The notes: generated from the letters alone by a model not told the origin. 64,000 nt of DNA from DATAES01 sp963802415 (GCA_963802415.1 CAWDIH010000001.1:496001-560000), one strand, 5' to 3'. Positions 8,263-17,580 are shown, counted from the stretch's first letter. Numbers and translations: made by a program.

Positions 8263-9614
8263 TCGCCGTCCTTCGAAGGCGAACGGAGCTCGGGCTCATC
8301 CTGCTCGGCACGGTGATCGTGGGCGGGGCGTACACCCTTGCAAGCCTTGGTCGAACGTCGTCGATACCGGCGAACATCGGACCGTTCCTCGGCATCATCC
8401 TCGGCCTGTTCGTCGCCGCGCACATCGCCACGCGCAAGCTGGCGCCCGGGGCGGACGGTCTGTTGCTGCCGATCGCCGCCCTCCTGAACGGCATCGGGTA
8501 CGTGATGATCACCCGCCTCGACGAGGCGAGCCGCAATCCGCAGGGACTGGCCGTCGCGCAGGCCGGTTGGACAGTCATCGGCATCGGCGCGTTCATCGCC
8601 ACGTTGATCGTCGTCCGTCGAGCGCGTGATCTGCAGCGCTACCGCTACACGTTCCTCTTGGTCGGCCTGCTGTTGCTGATGGCGCCGCTCGCGCCGGTGG
8701 TCGGCCGCGAGATCAACGGTGCTCGCATCTGGGCGTACATCGGACCGATCAACTTCCAGCCGGGAGAGTTCGCCAAGGTCGTCCTGGCCATCTTCTTCGC
8801 CTCGTACCTCGTCGAGCGACGCGAGCTGCTCGGCATGGCCACGTGGCCTCGGTTCCGCCCTGCTCTGCCGGATCCGAAGCATCTCGGGCCCGTGGTGGTG
8901 GCGTGGGCGGTGTCGATCGTGATCATGACGTTCGAGAAGGACCTCGGCTCGTCGCTCCTCTTCTTTGCGCTGTTCATGCTGCTGGTGTGGGTCGCGACCG
9001 GACGCGCGGCGTACGTCGTCGTCGGCGCGCTCTTGTTCGCGGCTGCTGCTTTCTTCGCCTACAACACCTTCGGCCACGTGCAGGAACGCGTGGACATCTG
9101 GCTCGATCCGTGGAAGGACTACAGCGGGTCGGGCTTCCAGGTCGCGCAGTCGTGGTTCGCGATGGCCTGGGGCGGAGTCGCCGGCACCGGACTCGGGCTC
9201 GGCAACCCGAATCAGATCCCGGTCGTGACCACGGACTTCGTGTTCGCGGCCATCGGCGAGGAGTTGGGCTTGCTCGGAGCGTCGGCTGTCATCTTCTGCT
9301 TCATCTTGTTGGTCGGATGCGGGCTGCGCATCGCCGTGCGGGCCGAGCCCCCGTTCGAGAAGCTTCTCGCCGCCGGCCTCACGATCCTGCTCGGCTTGCA
9401 GTCGTTCATCATCATGGCGGGCGTCACTCGCTTGTTGCCGCTGACGGGCGTGACGCTGCCGTTCGTCTCGTACGGCGGCTCGTCGCTCGTCGCCAACTAC
9501 GTGCTGTTGGCCCTGCTCGTTCGCATCTCCGACGACACTGCACGGCGCGTCGGCGAAGTCTCGGCCGACGGCAAGGCCGCGGCGAGCCCCGCTGACGCCA
9601 CGAGGGTGTCGTGA
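8259..9614 (+). CDS. rodA: FtsW/RodA/SpoVE-family peptidoglycan glycosyltransferase
   Basis: SEDS-family polytopic membrane protein (451 aa) with about ten membrane helices. It polymerises lipid II glycan strands together with its partner PBP. Family signatures include the region around NGARIWAYIGPINFQPGEFAKV, the long periplasmic loop with DPWKDYSGSGFQVAQS, and GVTLPFVSYGGSSL near the C-terminus. It overlaps pstP upstream and pbpA downstream by 4 nt each, which indicates a coupled elongasome-type SEDS-PBP pair. The choice of rodA over ftsW rests on the conserved pstP-rodA-pbpA-pknB order. Confidence 0.93.
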   Translation: MIAVLRRRTELGLILLGTVIVGGAYTLASLGRTSSIPANIGPFLGIILGLFVAAHIATRKLAPGADGLLLPIAALLNGIGYVMITRLDEASRNPQGLAVAQAGWTVIGIGAFIATLIVVRRARDLQRYRYTFLLVGLLLLMAPLAPVVGREINGARIWAYIGPINFQPGEFAKVVLAIFFASYLVERRELLGMATWPRFRPALPDPKHLGPVVVAWAVSIVIMTFEKDLGSSLLFFALFMLLVWVATGRAAYVVVGALLFAAAAFFAYNTFGHVQERVDIWLDPWKDYSGSGFQVAQSWFAMAWGGVAGTGLGLGNPNQIPVVTTDFVFAAIGEELGLLGASAVIFCFILLVGCGLRIAVRAEPPFEKLLAAGLTILLGLQSFIIMAGVTRLLPLTGVTLPFVSYGGSSLVANYVLLALLVRISDDTARRVGEVSADGKAAASPADATRVS

Positions 9615-11074
9615 ACCGGCAGTTGCGGCGCCTCGGCTTCGGCTTGATCGTCTGTTACATCGCGCTGTTCGTCATGATCAACTACGTCCAGGTCTGGCAC
9701 GCGCGGGCACTGAACGAGAACCCCCTCAACAGCCGCAAGATCGTTCGCGACTTCGATCGGCCGAGAGGCCAGATCATCTCCGCAGACGGCGCGGTGCTGG
9801 CCAGGTCCGTGCCGTCCGCGCCGGGCGATCCGTTCGCCTTCCAGCGCCAGTATCCCGAAGGCGATCTGTTCGGTCACGTCACCGGCTACCTCAACTTCAA
9901 CTTCGGAGCCACCGGTGTCGAACAGCAATACAACGACCAGTTGAGCGGGCAGACCGTCTCACAGGAGTACGAGACGCTTCGCGACCTGTTCGTCGACCGC
10001 GACCACACCGGCGACGTCACGTTGACCGTGCGCAAGGACCTGCAGCAATCGGCACGCGATCTCCTCGGCAATCGGAAGGGCTCGATCGTCGCGATGGACC
10101 CGCGCGACGGATCGATCCTCGCGCTGTGGAGCTTCCCTTCGTACGACCCGAATCAGCTGTCCTCACATGATGGCGCTGCGACGCAGACCGCCAAGAAGTT
10201 GCTCGAAGCGAGCCCGGCTCAACCGTTGCGTGGTCGGACGTGGCAAGAGCGGTTCTTCCCCGGTTCGACGTTCAAGGTCGTCACCGGATCCACGGGACTC
10301 GAGACGGGCACGGTCACTCCCGACAATCCGAACTTCCCGCAGACGAACGCGTACAAGCCGCCCGACGGCCTGCCCATCGCGAACTTCGGCGGCGAGGTGT
10401 GCGGCGGCACGCTGTTCGAGATCCTGCGCGTGTCGTGCAACTCCGCGTTCGCGCAGATGGGCGCCGAGGTCATCGGGCAACAAAGAATGGAGGCGGGTGC
10501 GCGGTCGTTCGGTTTCAACGAAAGGTCGCCGATCGATCTTCCGGCCGCAGCCGAGTCGGTGTTCGGGAACACCGAGAACTCGAAGGCGCTTCTGGGCCAA
10601 GCGTCGATCGGCCAGCGTACGACGCAGTCGACGCCGCTCGAGATGGCGCTCGTGACGGCCGGCGTCGCCAACGGCGGGATCATCATGTCGCCGCACGTGA
10701 TGAAGGAGATACGAGACGACAACGGCAAGGTGATCGACACCTTCGACTCGAAGCCGTGGCGCACGGCTGTCAGTCCCCAGACAGCCGCGACGATGCGTCA
10801 GGCGATGATCGGGGTCGTGCAGGGGGGCACGGGAACGGCGGCGCGGATCAGAGGCGTCGACGTGGGCGGCAAGACCGGCACCGCCGAGCTCGATGACGCC
10901 GGATCGAAGTCAGAAGCGTGGTTCACATGCTTCGCCGGCCCGCCTGGAGCACCTCCGCAAGTCGTCGTCACCGTCCTCGTCGAAGACCAGCCCGGAGCCA
11001 GTGAGGGAACCGGCGGCCGGGTGGCGGCCCCGATCGCCGCGCAACTCGTCCAGCAAGCACTCGCCATCCAATAG
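9611..11074 (+). CDS. pbpA: Penicillin-binding protein (class B transpeptidase) PbpA
   Basis: Bitopic membrane transpeptidase (487 aa) that cross-links glycan made by RodA. A single N-terminal helix (about 8-27) precedes the dimerisation domain. The transpeptidase motifs are complete: S219-T-F-K222, S275-C-N277 and K421-T-G. The GTG start at 9611 overlaps the rodA stop. The length and position match mycobacterial PbpA. It is expected to act at the cytoplasmic membrane facing the wall and to be inhibited by beta-lactams. Confidence 0.95.
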   Translation: MNRQLRRLGFGLIVCYIALFVMINYVQVWHARALNENPLNSRKIVRDFDRPRGQIISADGAVLARSVPSAPGDPFAFQRQYPEGDLFGHVTGYLNFNFGATGVEQQYNDQLSGQTVSQEYETLRDLFVDRDHTGDVTLTVRKDLQQSARDLLGNRKGSIVAMDPRDGSILALWSFPSYDPNQLSSHDGAATQTAKKLLEASPAQPLRGRTWQERFFPGSTFKVVTGSTGLETGTVTPDNPNFPQTNAYKPPDGLPIANFGGEVCGGTLFEILRVSCNSAFAQMGAEVIGQQRMEAGARSFGFNERSPIDLPAAAESVFGNTENSKALLGQASIGQRTTQSTPLEMALVTAGVANGGIIMSPHVMKEIRDDNGKVIDTFDSKPWRTAVSPQTAATMRQAMIGVVQGGTGTAARIRGVDVGGKTGTAELDDAGSKSEAWFTCFAGPPGAPPQVVVTVLVEDQPGASEGTGGRVAAPIAAQLVQQALAIQ

Positions 11075-11126
11075 GTGCGACGTAACCAAGCCCGCACCCC
11101 GAGCGTCAGTACTCTTCAACTGATCC

Positions 11127-12902
11127 ATGACCCAACAAACCGTGTTCAACGGCCGCTACGAGCTGCACCGGCGCTTGGCGCGCGGGGGTATGGCCGATGT
11201 CTTCCTGGCCCGTGACCAGCTGCTCGACCGCCCCGTCGCGGTCAAGGTCCTGTTCCCCGAGTTCGCCACCGACCCGTCGTTCGTCGAGCGGTTCCGCCGC
11301 GAGGCGCAGAGCGCGGCGAACCTGAACCACCCCAACATCGTCTCCGTCTACGACTGGGGCGAGGAGGGAGGGACGTACTTCATCGTCATGGAGTACGTCG
11401 ACGGACGCAGCCTCGCCAGCATCCTGAGCACCGAAGGACCGCTCCATCCCCAGCGGGCCGCCGAGGTGACGTCCGACATCGCCGCCGCGCTCGGTTTCGC
11501 GCACCGGAACGGCGTCATCCATCGTGACGTGAAGCCCGGCAACGTACTCATTTCGCCGCAGGGTCAGGTCAAGGTCGCCGACTTCGGCATTGCCCGCGCC
11601 ATGGCTGCGGGCACCGAGGACAACCTCACGCAAACGGGGTCTGTGATGGGGACAGCGACGTACTTCTCTCCTGAGCAAGCACAAGGTCTGCAGCTCGATC
11701 CGCGGAGTGACCTCTACTCGCTCGGCATCGTGCTGTACGAGATGGTGACGGGCAGGCCTCCGTTCTCGGGTGAGAGCCCTGTCGGGATCGCGTACAAGCA
11801 CGTGCAGGAGCAACCAGTACCGCCGCGGCAAGTGAACGCCAACGTGCCCGCAGACCTCGATGCGATCGACATGAAGCTGCTCGCCAAGAGCCCCGGGTCG
11901 CGCTACGCGTCGGCGGAAGATCTTCGTGCGGACCTCCGGCGTTTCCGCGAAGGCCAACCAGTGCTCGCGGTCGGCGCAGTAGGAGCCACGCAAGCAATGG
12001 CCGCGACGAATGCGGTGCCCGCGTACGACAGCACCACCGCGGTGCCGGTCGAGGAGTTGCCGCCCGCCGAGCCGAAGAAGCGGTCGTGGCCGTTCATCGT
12101 GGTGTTGATCCTGCTACTGCTCTTGCTCGCCGGCTTGCTGTTCGCTCTGTCTCGACTGCTCAGCAACGGCTCGAACACCGACACGGTTTCGTTGAAGGTG
12201 CCCACCGGCTGCTGCGTCAACAAGTCTGAGGCCCAAGCGCGTGCCGCGCTCGAAGGCGCCGGATTCAACGTCACCGAAGAGCTCCAGAAGAACGACCTCA
12301 TGCCCGCCGGCAACGTCATCACCGTCGACCCCGCCGAAGGCACGAGCATCGACGTCACCAAGGGTCAGAGGGGCAGCGCCAAGCTGACGGTCAGCAGCGG
12401 CGCCAACACCGTGAAAATGCCGAACGTCGTCGGCTCGCAGCTGGATCAAGCGACCAACACCCTGAAGGCAGCGGGCCTCAGCAACATCACCTCCCGACAA
12501 GCGCCGTCCGACGATCCGAGCGTGCAGGTGGGCGAAGTCACGCAACAGAACCCCGGCTCCGGCTCGGACGTCCCGAAGAACCAGGCGGTCACGCTGACCG
12601 TCTCCTCCGGGAAGTCGAAGGTGACGATCCCGACGGACGTGGTCGGCCAGGATGCCGCGACGGTTGGCGCGACGCTCGGCGGACTGGGCCTCGACGTGTC
12701 CACTGAATCTCGTTCCGATGCGAGCGTGCCAAGCGGGAAGGTCGTCGGAACGAATCCCCAGCCTGGCACGCAGGTCGACAAGGGCTCGTCTGTGACGATC
12801 ATCGTGTCAACTGGTCCTCCGCCGACGACGTCGTCTTCGTCTTCGCCGTCGTCCTCGTCGTCGAGCTCAAGCAACAGCACGACGCCGTCGACGAGCTCGT
12901 GA
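11127..12902 (+). CDS. pknB: Ser/Thr protein kinase PknB with PASTA domains
   Basis: Receptor-type Hanks kinase (591 aa). The kinase domain (about 10-275) has a glycine loop LARGGMADVF, Lys40 (VAVK), HRD with Asp134, DFG at 152-154 and the SPEQ activation-segment motif. A membrane helix spans about 321-343. Three extracellular PASTA repeats follow (about 350-560), each ending in a T/SVSSG-like strand, then a Ser/Pro tail. The first PASTA unit carries an unusual Cys-Cys pair (TGCCVNKS). PASTA repeats bind muropeptides or lipid II in relatives. Only one kinase is present, where mycobacteria have pknA and pknB. Start ATG at 11127, 52 bp after pbpA. Confidence 0.96.
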   Translation: MTQQTVFNGRYELHRRLARGGMADVFLARDQLLDRPVAVKVLFPEFATDPSFVERFRREAQSAANLNHPNIVSVYDWGEEGGTYFIVMEYVDGRSLASILSTEGPLHPQRAAEVTSDIAAALGFAHRNGVIHRDVKPGNVLISPQGQVKVADFGIARAMAAGTEDNLTQTGSVMGTATYFSPEQAQGLQLDPRSDLYSLGIVLYEMVTGRPPFSGESPVGIAYKHVQEQPVPPRQVNANVPADLDAIDMKLLAKSPGSRYASAEDLRADLRRFREGQPVLAVGAVGATQAMAATNAVPAYDSTTAVPVEELPPAEPKKRSWPFIVVLILLLLLLAGLLFALSRLLSNGSNTDTVSLKVPTGCCVNKSEAQARAALEGAGFNVTEELQKNDLMPAGNVITVDPAEGTSIDVTKGQRGSAKLTVSSGANTVKMPNVVGSQLDQATNTLKAAGLSNITSRQAPSDDPSVQVGEVTQQNPGSGSDVPKNQAVTLTVSSGKSKVTIPTDVVGQDAATVGATLGGLGLDVSTESRSDASVPSGKVVGTNPQPGTQVDKGSSVTIIVSTGPPPTTSSSSSPSSSSSSSSNSTTPSTSS

Positions 12903-12906
12903 ATCG

Positions 12907-13494
12907 TCAAGCTTTGGTGGTCACCTGATCGAGGAAGTTGCGCAGTAGGTCGTGCCCCGACACGGTCAGGATCGATTCGGGATGGAATTGCACGCCTTCG
13001 ACCAGGTGCTCGCGATGACGCAGCCCCATGATCGTTCCGTCGTCGGTTTCTGCGGTGATCTCGAGCTCGGTGGGAACCGACGCGCGATCCACGACGAGTG
13101 AGTGGTAGCGAGTGGCCTCCAGCGGGTCGGGCAGGTTGGTGAACACACCGCGACCGTCGTGACGGATCACGGACGTCTTGCCGTGCATGACCTGAGGAGC
13201 ACGAACGATGCGACCACCGAAGACCTGCGCGATGCACTGGTGACCGAGGCAGACACCCAGCACCGGACGTTCACCAGTGAATGCACGGACCACGTCCATC
13301 GACAGTCCGGCATCGTCGGGCGTACCGGGTCCCGGCGAGATCACCACGCCGGCAGGGTCGAGCGCCGCGATCTGATCGAGCGTGAGCGCGTCGTGACGAT
13401 GAACCACCGGTTCGACGCCGAGCTCACCTAGGTATTGCACGAGGTTGTACGTGAACGAGTCGTAGTTGTCGATGACGAGGATGCGCGTAGCCAT
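12907..13494 (-). CDS. Class I glutamine amidotransferase, anthranilate/aminodeoxychorismate synthase component II
   Basis: Glutaminase subunit that supplies ammonia to chorismate-derived anthranilate (TrpG) or 4-amino-4-deoxychorismate (PabA) synthesis (195 aa). The catalytic triad is visible: Cys82 in GVCLGHQC, His171 and Glu173 in GVQFHPESIL. The N-terminus ILVIDNYDSFTYNLVQYLGELG is diagnostic. The ATG at 13494 is chosen; the open frame upstream of it is not conserved. It converges with pknB (4 bp between the stops) and diverges from crgA. TrpG cannot be separated from PabA without the partner subunit, which is not in this window. Confidence 0.92.
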   Translation of the reverse strand: MATRILVIDNYDSFTYNLVQYLGELGVEPVVHRHDALTLDQIAALDPAGVVISPGPGTPDDAGLSMDVVRAFTGERPVLGVCLGHQCIAQVFGGRIVRAPQVMHGKTSVIRHDGRGVFTNLPDPLEATRYHSLVVDRASVPTELEITAETDDGTIMGLRHREHLVEGVQFHPESILTVSGHDLLRNFLDQVTTKA

Positions 13495-13540
13495 CAGCAC
13501 GGAGAAGATACCGCCGTGCTGGCGTGTACCTTCTGGGGCG

Positions 13541-13861
13541 ATGGCGAAGCCGGCGAAGCGGCGAGTATCGGGCGGCCAGGCTGGCCAGTCCGGCCGCACG
13601 ACACCCCGCGGGGGCCCGACCCGCACGCCCAAGCAGACGACGGCCAACGAGCCGACGGGGCGCTACACACCGCCGATCCCCCGCGACGTCAAGGTGAGCC
13701 CGATGTGGGTCCCCATCGTGATGTTCGCCTTCCTCGGAATCGGAACGGGGCTGATCCTGATCAACTACACCGGCGTCGTGTGGGACACGAGCAACTGGGT
13801 CCTGCTCGGAGGCCTCGGGCTCATCCTCGCCGGGATCATCACAGCCACGAAGTATCACTAA
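13541..13861 (+). CDS. crgA: Cell division protein CrgA
   Basis: Small two-helix membrane protein (106 aa) of the CrgA family, which helps recruit FtsI and other septal proteins in actinobacteria. Residues 1-55 form a basic, disordered cytoplasmic tail. The family core then begins (VKVSPMWVPIVMFAFLGIG) and a second membrane segment follows NWVLLGGLGLILAGI. The ATG at 13541 follows a GGGGCG sequence. The position beside pabA/trpG and pknB is the same as in mycobacteria and supports the call. Confidence 0.88.
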   Translation: MAKPAKRRVSGGQAGQSGRTTPRGGPTRTPKQTTANEPTGRYTPPIPRDVKVSPMWVPIVMFAFLGIGTGLILINYTGVVWDTSNWVLLGGLGLILAGIITATKYH

Positions 13862-13946
13862 CTTCCGGTGTCGGACGAGTTACAACGATGTGACTCTCCC
13901 CAGGTCCCTCCACATGCTGTGGACAACTCTGGGGGATTTCTTCGTC

Positions 13947-14060
13947 GCGCTTTCGGTCGGCTCCGAGCGCTCGCTGTGCTCGCTGTCTCCGCCGACTGCC
14001 GGCTGGTCCCTGGCGGGACCGACGCCGGCCGCGCTTTCGGTCGGCTCCGAGCGCTCGCTG
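13947..14060 (+). repeat. 31-bp direct duplication
   Basis: The same 31 bases (beginning CGCGCTTTCGGTCGG and ending GAGCGCTCGCTG) occur exactly at 13947-13977 and again at 14030-14060, 83 bp apart. They lie in the otherwise empty 213-bp gap between crgA and the convergent small gene at 14075. The core contains the palindrome GAGCGCTC. Confidence 0.85.
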
Positions 14061-14074
14061 CGCTTCCGGCGGGG

Positions 14075-14329
14075 TCACTCGATGGGCGCCACCAGGTCCA
14101 TGTCCTCTTGGCAGTGCCTCGGCGGGTCGGGGACCTCGTCGTTGGCCGAGGTCATGCGGACCTCCGTACCACAGATCGAACAGCGATAGCGGAGCCGAAC
14201 CTTCCGGAGCTCACCGGCGGGTGGCGGCTCCGGCACCGGACGGACGAGTCCCCCGAGCATCATGGCGCCGACCTTCCAGATCAGGAGCCCAGCGACGATC
14301 GCGATGCCGATCTTGAGCACGAGATCCAT
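14075..14329 (-). CDS. Small membrane protein with zinc-ribbon-like C-terminus
   Basis: 84-aa protein. Residues 5-27 form one membrane helix (LKIGIAIVAGLLIWKVGAMM). A Pro-rich linker follows, then a cytoplasmic segment RYRCSICGTEVRMT with a CxxC pair and a later PRHCQEDMDLV. That is a three-cysteine metal-ribbon pattern with a possible His fourth ligand. The stop is separated from the thiolase stop region by 60 bp on the same strand, so the two may share a transcript. I recognise it only as a conserved-looking hypothetical protein. Confidence 0.65.
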   Translation of the reverse strand: MDLVLKIGIAIVAGLLIWKVGAMMLGGLVRPVPEPPPAGELRKVRLRYRCSICGTEVRMTSANDEVPDPPRHCQEDMDLVAPIE

Positions 14330-14389
14330 CTCGCCCTCATTCTGGCGTCAACCACTCCGGAATACCGACGTACGTGACGCCAGAACGCG

Positions 14390-15595
14390 CTACAGGCGCT
14401 CGATGATCGTGGCGTTGGCCATACCGCCGCCCTCGCACATGGTCTGCAGGCCGTAGCGGCCTCCGGTGCGGTCGAGCTCGTTGACCAGCGTGGCCATGAG
14501 CTTGGCGCCGGAGCACCCGAGTGGGTGACCGAGGGCGATGGCGCCGCCGTTGACGTTGACCTTGGCCATGTCCGGGTGGAGCTCCTTCTCCCACGCGAGC
14601 ACCACAGAGGCGAAGGCTTCGTTGATCTCGGTGAGGTCGATGTCGCCCATCGTGAGCTTGGCCTTCTCGAGCACCTTCGCGGTCGCCGGGATGGGGCCGG
14701 TCAGCATGGTGACCGGGTCGACGCCGGCAAGTGCGAAGTCGACGAACCGGGCCCGGGGCCTGAGGCCGAGCTGGTTCGCCTTCTCCTCGCTCATGATGAG
14801 GACGGCCGCGGCACCGTCTGTGATCTGTGACGAGTTGCCGGCCGTGACCTTGCCGTCGGCCTTGAACGCAGGCTTCAAGGCGGCGAGCGTCTCAGCCGTC
14901 GTTCCTGGACGGATCCCTTCGTCGGACTTGACGAGATCCTTCGCCTCGATGACCTTGCGAGTCTCCTTGTCGAGCCGCTTCTCGACCACGGGGATGATCT
15001 CGCGGTCGAACCGGCCCTCGTTCGTAGCTTGCTCCGCGAGCTGCTGGCTGCGGGCACCGAAGGCATCGAGGTCTTCACGCGACAGCCCCCACTTGTCGGC
15101 GATGATCTCGGCTGAGATCCCTTGCGGGACGAGGCCGCCTACGTCCTGGTAGCGCAGGCCCACCGTTGGGCCGAACGGAATACCGTACGAACCGTCGCCC
15201 ATCGAGGCGCCCATCGGCACCAGGCTCATGACCTCGACACCGGCGGCGATGACGATGTCGTACGCGCCGGCGATGACGCCCTGCGCGGCAAAGTGGGCGG
15301 ACTGCTGCGACGAACCGCACTGACGATCCACCGTCGTGGACGGAACGGATTCGGGGAAGCCGGCGGCCAGCACGGCGTTGCGCCCGATGTTCACGGCCTG
15401 GGCGCCCACCTGCATGACGCACCCCATGATCACGTCGTCGATCTGGGCAGCGTCGAGGCTGTTGCGCTCGATCAGTGCCTTCAGGGTCTCCGCAGCCAGA
15501 TCCGCCGGATGCCACCCCGAAAGCTTCCCGTTTCGCTTTCCACCCGCGGTGCGGACGGCGTCGACGATGACGGCGGTAGTGCCGGTGGTTGCCAT
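14390..15595 (-). CDS. Thiolase (acetyl-CoA C-acyltransferase)
   Basis: Condensing/degradative thiolase (401 aa) that cleaves 3-ketoacyl-CoA or makes acetoacetyl-CoA. All catalytic residues are present: Cys93 in VDRQCGSSQQSAHFAAQG, His357 in GGAIALGHPLGCSG and Cys387 in QTMCEGGGMANA. The ATG at 15595 is preceded by AAGGAG. The open frame extends 108 codons upstream, but that part is not conserved. It diverges from an acyl-CoA synthetase across a 164-bp gap holding a palindromic operator, which points to shared control of fatty-acid oxidation. Confidence 0.93.
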   Translation of the reverse strand: MATTGTTAVIVDAVRTAGGKRNGKLSGWHPADLAAETLKALIERNSLDAAQIDDVIMGCVMQVGAQAVNIGRNAVLAAGFPESVPSTTVDRQCGSSQQSAHFAAQGVIAGAYDIVIAAGVEVMSLVPMGASMGDGSYGIPFGPTVGLRYQDVGGLVPQGISAEIIADKWGLSREDLDAFGARSQQLAEQATNEGRFDREIIPVVEKRLDKETRKVIEAKDLVKSDEGIRPGTTAETLAALKPAFKADGKVTAGNSSQITDGAAAVLIMSEEKANQLGLRPRARFVDFALAGVDPVTMLTGPIPATAKVLEKAKLTMGDIDLTEINEAFASVVLAWEKELHPDMAKVNVNGGAIALGHPLGCSGAKLMATLVNELDRTGGRYGLQTMCEGGGMANATIIERL

Positions 15596-15620
15596 GCTGG
15601 CTCCTTGTCGTGGTTCCACA

Positions 15621-15638
15621 CTTGACCGAACGGTCAAG
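15621..15638. promoter_or_regulatory. Palindromic operator between thiolase and fadD
   Basis: CTTGACCG, two central bases AA, then CGGTCAAG: an 8+8 perfect inverted repeat with a 2-bp centre. Its size and spacing fit a TetR-family repressor site of the kind that controls fatty-acid genes in actinobacteria. It lies 26 bp before the thiolase ATG and 122 bp before the fadD ATG. No TetR gene is in the window, so the regulator is unknown. Confidence 0.55.
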
Positions 15639-15759
15639 TCTGACGTTCGTTCCTCGGGCTGGTCAAACAGTGCGACACCGAAGACGATTCCGGCCCCGCC
15701 TTCTCGGAAGGCGAGGACAATGGTGGAGGATGGGTCGCCGGCAGGAAGGGAGCAGCGAC

Positions 15760-17580
15760 ATGGCGAACATGACCTCTGCAGAAATCGATCGCAAGGTGGA
15801 GGGCACGACCGTCGCCACTGCCTTCCTGCAGACGGTCGCCGCTCACGGCGACATGGTCGCGTTGCGGGAGCGAGGCCCGCACGACGAGTGGTTCGAGTGG
15901 ACATACACGGAGTACGCACAGCACGTTGCCGGTGCCGCGGCTGGTCTGCGCGCCCTGGGTGTGCGGCCAGGAGACCGGGTCGTACTGATGATGCGCAACG
16001 TCGTGGCGTTTCACATGCTCGACATGGCCGTCGTGTTCTGTGGGGCCACGCCCATCTCGATCTACAACTCGTCGTCGCCCGAACAGGTCGCCTATCTGAC
16101 CGGTCATTGCGAGGCGAAGATCGGCATCGTCGAGGACCCCGGCTACCTCGAGCGGTTCCTCAAAGTACAGGACGAGATTCCGTCACTCGAACGGATCGTG
16201 ATCATCGACGATCCAGACGGAGTCGCCGGACCCGACGTGTGGACCTTCCCACAGCTCGTGCACGAACACGGCGCGGTCGATCTCGATGAGGGGGCTTCGC
16301 TGGTGAGTCCCGACACGCTCGCGACCGTCATCTACACGTCCGGTACGACGGGGCCCCCGAAAGGCGTGATGCTGTCCAACTACAACGTGATGTGGACGGC
16401 GGAGAGCCTGAAACGAGCGTTCGGCCAAGACATCGATCTCACCGGCTACCGCCTCGTTTCGTACCTGCCGATGGCGCACATCGCCGAACGCATGACGAGC
16501 CACTACATGCAGGCGATCAACGCATACGAGATCACGAGTTGCCCGGACCCGGGTCAGATCGCCGCATACCTGCGCGAGGTTCGCCCGAACGTCATGTTCG
16601 GCGTGCCGCGCGTGTGGGAGAAGCTGCACGCCGGCGTCATGGCCGCGATCTCAGCGGACAGCGCGAAGGCGAAGCAGTTCGTCGAGGGTGTCGAAGCGGC
16701 GCAGCCGATCTCGATCGCGCGCTCATGGGCCAGGTCGACGGCGGAACAGGATGCAACGTGGGACTTCCTTCAAGCAGTCGCCTTTGAGCCGGTGAAGGTC
16801 ACGCTCGGTCTCGACCAAGTCGAGTTCGCGATCTCCGGCGCCGCGCCGATCACGCGTGATCTCCTCGAGTGGTTCAACGCGATCGGTGTGCCGCTATCCG
16901 AGATCTATGGCATGTCTGAGTCGTCCGGCCCGATTACGTGGACGCCGCTGCGCATCAAGCCCGGCACCGTCGGTCCCGCCATTCCGGGCTGTGAGGTCGA
17001 ACTGGCCGACGACGGCGAGGTGATCTGTCGGGGAGGGAACGTCTTCCGCGGCTACCTGAACGATCGCGAAAAGACAGACGAGGCCTTGTCGGACGGTGGT
17101 TGGCTGCACTCGGGCGACATCGGCGAAATCGACGAGGACGGGTACTTCAAGATCGTCGATCGCAAGAAGGAGCTGCTCATCACGGCGGGCGGCAAGAACA
17201 TCAGCCCGGCCAACCTCGAGGCGGCGCTGAAGACCGTGCCGCTGATCGGGCAGGCCTGCGCCATCGGTGACCAGCGACCGTTCGTCTCGGCGCTCGTCGT
17301 ACTGGACCCGGAAGCGGCACAGGTGTGGGCCAAGGCGCACAACGTGGCTCGGTCGTCGCTGCCCGAGCTCGCCGAGAATCCCGATGTCGTCGCGGAGGTC
17401 GAAGCGGGTGTGACGGAAGCGATGCGGCAGTTCAACAGCGCCGAGCGCGTGAAGAAGGTGAAGCTCCTCGGCGAGGAGTGGCTACCGGATTCGGAGGAGC
17501 TCACGCCGACGTCAAAGCTCAAGCGCCGAGGCGTCCACGCCAAGTACGCCGCGGAGATCGAGGCGCTGTACAGCAAGTAA
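15760..17580 (+). CDS. Long-chain acyl-CoA synthetase (AMP-forming)
   Basis: Adenylate-forming enzyme (606 aa) that activates fatty acids to acyl-CoA, of the FadD15/long-chain type. It contains the P-loop-like A3 motif YTSGTTGPPKGVMLSN, the acyl-binding region with YGMSESSG, the hinge DGGWLHSGDIGEIDEDGYFKI cut by the usual DRKKELLITAGGKNI motif, and the C-terminal lysine region LTPTSKLKRR. The ATG at 15760 follows AGGAAGGG. It is divergent from the thiolase and probably co-regulated with it. The exact chain length is not predictable. Confidence 0.93.
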   Translation: MANMTSAEIDRKVEGTTVATAFLQTVAAHGDMVALRERGPHDEWFEWTYTEYAQHVAGAAAGLRALGVRPGDRVVLMMRNVVAFHMLDMAVVFCGATPISIYNSSSPEQVAYLTGHCEAKIGIVEDPGYLERFLKVQDEIPSLERIVIIDDPDGVAGPDVWTFPQLVHEHGAVDLDEGASLVSPDTLATVIYTSGTTGPPKGVMLSNYNVMWTAESLKRAFGQDIDLTGYRLVSYLPMAHIAERMTSHYMQAINAYEITSCPDPGQIAAYLREVRPNVMFGVPRVWEKLHAGVMAAISADSAKAKQFVEGVEAAQPISIARSWARSTAEQDATWDFLQAVAFEPVKVTLGLDQVEFAISGAAPITRDLLEWFNAIGVPLSEIYGMSESSGPITWTPLRIKPGTVGPAIPGCEVELADDGEVICRGGNVFRGYLNDREKTDEALSDGGWLHSGDIGEIDEDGYFKIVDRKKELLITAGGKNISPANLEAALKTVPLIGQACAIGDQRPFVSALVVLDPEAAQVWAKAHNVARSSLPELAENPDVVAEVEAGVTEAMRQFNSAERVKKVKLLGEEWLPDSEELTPTSKLKRRGVHAKYAAEIEALYSK

